A stretch of DNA of 44,939 nucleotides from an uncultured Clostridia bacterium (GTDB taxonomy: Bacteria > Bacillota > Clostridia > Christensenellales > CAG-917), in contig CANQNQ010000010.1 of NCBI GenBank assembly GCA_947625225.1, forward strand, positions 1-44,939, read 5' to 3'. The notes beneath the pieces are model-generated. The model saw nothing but the letters and a program-made list of their open reading frames with translations. It did no database searches and was not told the DNA's origin. The translations under genes were made by a program, and so were the position numbers. Shown here one piece after another: positions 43,530-44,939 of the stretch (position 1 is the first letter of the stretch; each line of letters begins with the position of its first letter).

Positions 43530-44858
43530 ATGGCAAAAAAGAAAGATTGGCTTTTACTAGTGGCGATGTTAAGTATTTCCCTAGTAATATTGTGTGGCAT
43601 AGCTATCACGCAACCAGATTATAAGATAGCTTCTGCAATTGACTATAGTCCTGTACAATACGAGAGTGCAGAAGTCTATGCGATCTATGATTATGTGATA
43701 CTTGATGATTCAACCTGCAGTGTAAAAATTGCTAATAAAGAGGTTGCAACGCAGGCGGTAATTCCGGGAAAGGTAAATATTGACGGCAAGGACTATATGG
43801 TTACAGAAATTGCTTTGAACGGCTTTGCCTCAAGCATATATCTTAAACGAGTAAGTGTGCCGTATGGTTTAAGGAAAATCGGTAACTCTGCTTTTGTGAA
43901 TTGTCAATCATTGGAAACTGTTTCCTTGTCTAATGTACAAGAAATCGGCAACAATGCATTTATGCGTTGCACAAAGCTGTCTAGTATTATTATACCAAAA
44001 TCGGTTACTGTGATGGGAGCGACCGTATTTAGGTTTGATGATACCCAGATTATGGTACGCAATGCTTATGATGGTGAAAATTGGTCAACCAATTGGAATG
44101 CAAACAATGCGAATTCAGAAGTAGAATACAATAGTAAATATGAAGCGCCGACGGAATATATACCTTTATATGAATCTACGCGTACCAGAGGAATTGATAA
44201 TCAAAAGAAGGTCGGTTATGCCATAGCAGGGGGACAACCTTTTAGCGAAGATTATTATAATGAAAATGGAATTATTGAACATCTTACACCCACAAACCCT
44301 GAAGATGGATTGCCCGTACTGGAGATTGAGTCATTCAGCTATGAAGACTGTGGATTAGATATGTTGATAGTAGATTATGATGAAACACCAATTAACATTC
44401 AAGAATTTGCTTTTGCGGGAACAGACTGTAAAAATATCATAATAAATAGACCCGTTACATACATTGGTACAGATGGTGTTACTACTGCCGACAATATTTT
44501 TTATCAAGCTAAAACAGAAAATATTGTTTTGCCTGCTACATCAAACGGAGTTGTCAATGCGATGTTTTATGAGGCAGAAGTAAAAAATATTCTTCATATA
44601 CAACCTGATAAAGGTATTAATACAGAAGCTTATCTAACGAGTGTAACTTTGGATGGGAATGTCAAACTGCCAGCTGAAACAGAATTTAATAGTATAGGAG
44701 ATTTGGCTTTTTATTGTACTAAGAATATAAAATCCATATACATACCATCTAATATTACTTTTGTCGGGCATTCAGTTTTTGATGGATGGGCTCTAGAACA
44801 AGCTATAACAATTGACCAAATATGCGATGATTTACCTGATGGGTTCAATACAGAATAA
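43530..44858 (+). CDS. BspA-type leucine-rich-repeat surface protein
   Basis: A 442-residue exported protein with an N-terminal hydrophobic segment near 7-28, then BspA-type (LRR_5) repeats. Repeat units show the pattern of the LRKIGNSAFVNCQSLETVSLS and VQEIGNNAFMRCTKLSSIIIP kind, and a last pair lies near 395-425 (IGDLAFYCTKNIKSIYIPSN). GGAGGG precedes the ATG at 43530. No C-terminal anchor is visible, and the last repeat ends near the stop, so a shortened protein is possible. Markedly AT-rich compared with the rest of the window, suggesting later acquisition. A terminator follows. Confidence 0.86.
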   Translation: MAKKKDWLLLVAMLSISLVILCGIAITQPDYKIASAIDYSPVQYESAEVYAIYDYVILDDSTCSVKIANKEVATQAVIPGKVNIDGKDYMVTEIALNGFASSIYLKRVSVPYGLRKIGNSAFVNCQSLETVSLSNVQEIGNNAFMRCTKLSSIIIPKSVTVMGATVFRFDDTQIMVRNAYDGENWSTNWNANNANSEVEYNSKYEAPTEYIPLYESTRTRGIDNQKKVGYAIAGGQPFSEDYYNENGIIEHLTPTNPEDGLPVLEIESFSYEDCGLDMLIVDYDETPINIQEFAFAGTDCKNIIINRPVTYIGTDGVTTADNIFYQAKTENIVLPATSNGVVNAMFYEAEVKNILHIQPDKGINTEAYLTSVTLDGNVKLPAETEFNSIGDLAFYCTKNIKSIYIPSNITFVGHSVFDGWALEQAITIDQICDDLPDGFNTE

Positions 44859-44890
44859 AAGTTTAGATGAACAACTTTCTTTTCTCCCCG

Positions 44891-44916
44891 AAAGCACACC
44901 ATATATTGTGCTTTTT
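44891..44916 (+). terminator. intrinsic terminator of the LRR-protein gene
   Basis: An 8-bp stem AAAGCACA/TGTGCTTT (44891-44898, 44907-44914) with an 8-nt loop is followed by a T-rich tract. It lies 32 nt past the stop. Confidence 0.75.
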
Positions 44917-44939
44917 CTTTTTTATATACACAATATATA

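Overview
The window looks like a chromosomal segment of an anaerobic, monoderm, Clostridia-like member of the Bacillota. Supporting signs are an NADP-type glutamate dehydrogenase, a ferredoxin-type aldo/keto reductase, a YrrO-type U32 protein, a CwlD-like amidase, strong purine-rich ribosome binding sites, consensus sigma-A promoters, and a type IV pilus locus with no secretin or PilP gene. Most coding DNA is GC-rich with GC-rich third positions. The last roughly 3.5 kb is clearly more AT-rich. The exact lineage cannot be fixed from the sequence alone; an uncultured gut lineage is a guess.

Layout. 1-1362: gene-poor DNA with a ~280-bp tandem repeat. 1363-2709 (-): gdhA. 3039-7641 (+): two coupled genes for large membrane proteins of the same topology and no recognised family. 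7864-9856 (-): U32 tRNA-hydroxylase-type protein, a PRPP-dependent phosphoribosyltransferase, and a 43-residue Cys-containing protein. 9958-11100 (+): ung, apparently leaderless, and a CBS-domain protein. 11202-13462 (-): a 4Fe-4S aldo/keto reductase and a ComEC-like metallo-hydrolase. 13544-14416: a divergent HxlR regulator and cupin pair with a candidate operator. 14506-16099 (+): an overlapping Zn-macrodomain and class M sirtuin pair, an ADP-ribosylation module.

16397-27951 (+) is one long probable operon: an Ig-like membrane protein, a REC/HD-GYP/PAS/GGDEF regulator, an Hpt protein, then pilB (with an N-terminal MshEN c-di-GMP-binding domain), pilT, pilC, a major pilin, pilD, and pilM-, pilN- and pilO-like genes. 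Facing it, 34420-28070 (-) encodes four pilin-like proteins, a hybrid histidine kinase and a solute-binding lipoprotein coupled to the kinase by an ATGA overlap. Together the two units could form one circuit: an extracellular ligand seen by the lipoprotein and/or Cache-type sensor, hybrid kinase with two receiver domains, free Hpt, REC of the c-di-GMP enzyme, c-di-GMP, MshEN of PilB, pilus extension. This chain is inferred from domains and gene order.

34804-39126: a PRC-barrel-like protein (-), a cluster of DnaA-box-like sites, a CwlD-like amidase, radC and gltX (+). 39187-44858 (+): cell-surface proteins, namely a membrane-anchored subtilisin-like protease, a lipoprotein with InlB-type and GLUG-like repeats, and a BspA-type leucine-rich-repeat protein. 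No tRNA, rRNA, CRISPR array, transposase or prophage gene was seen.
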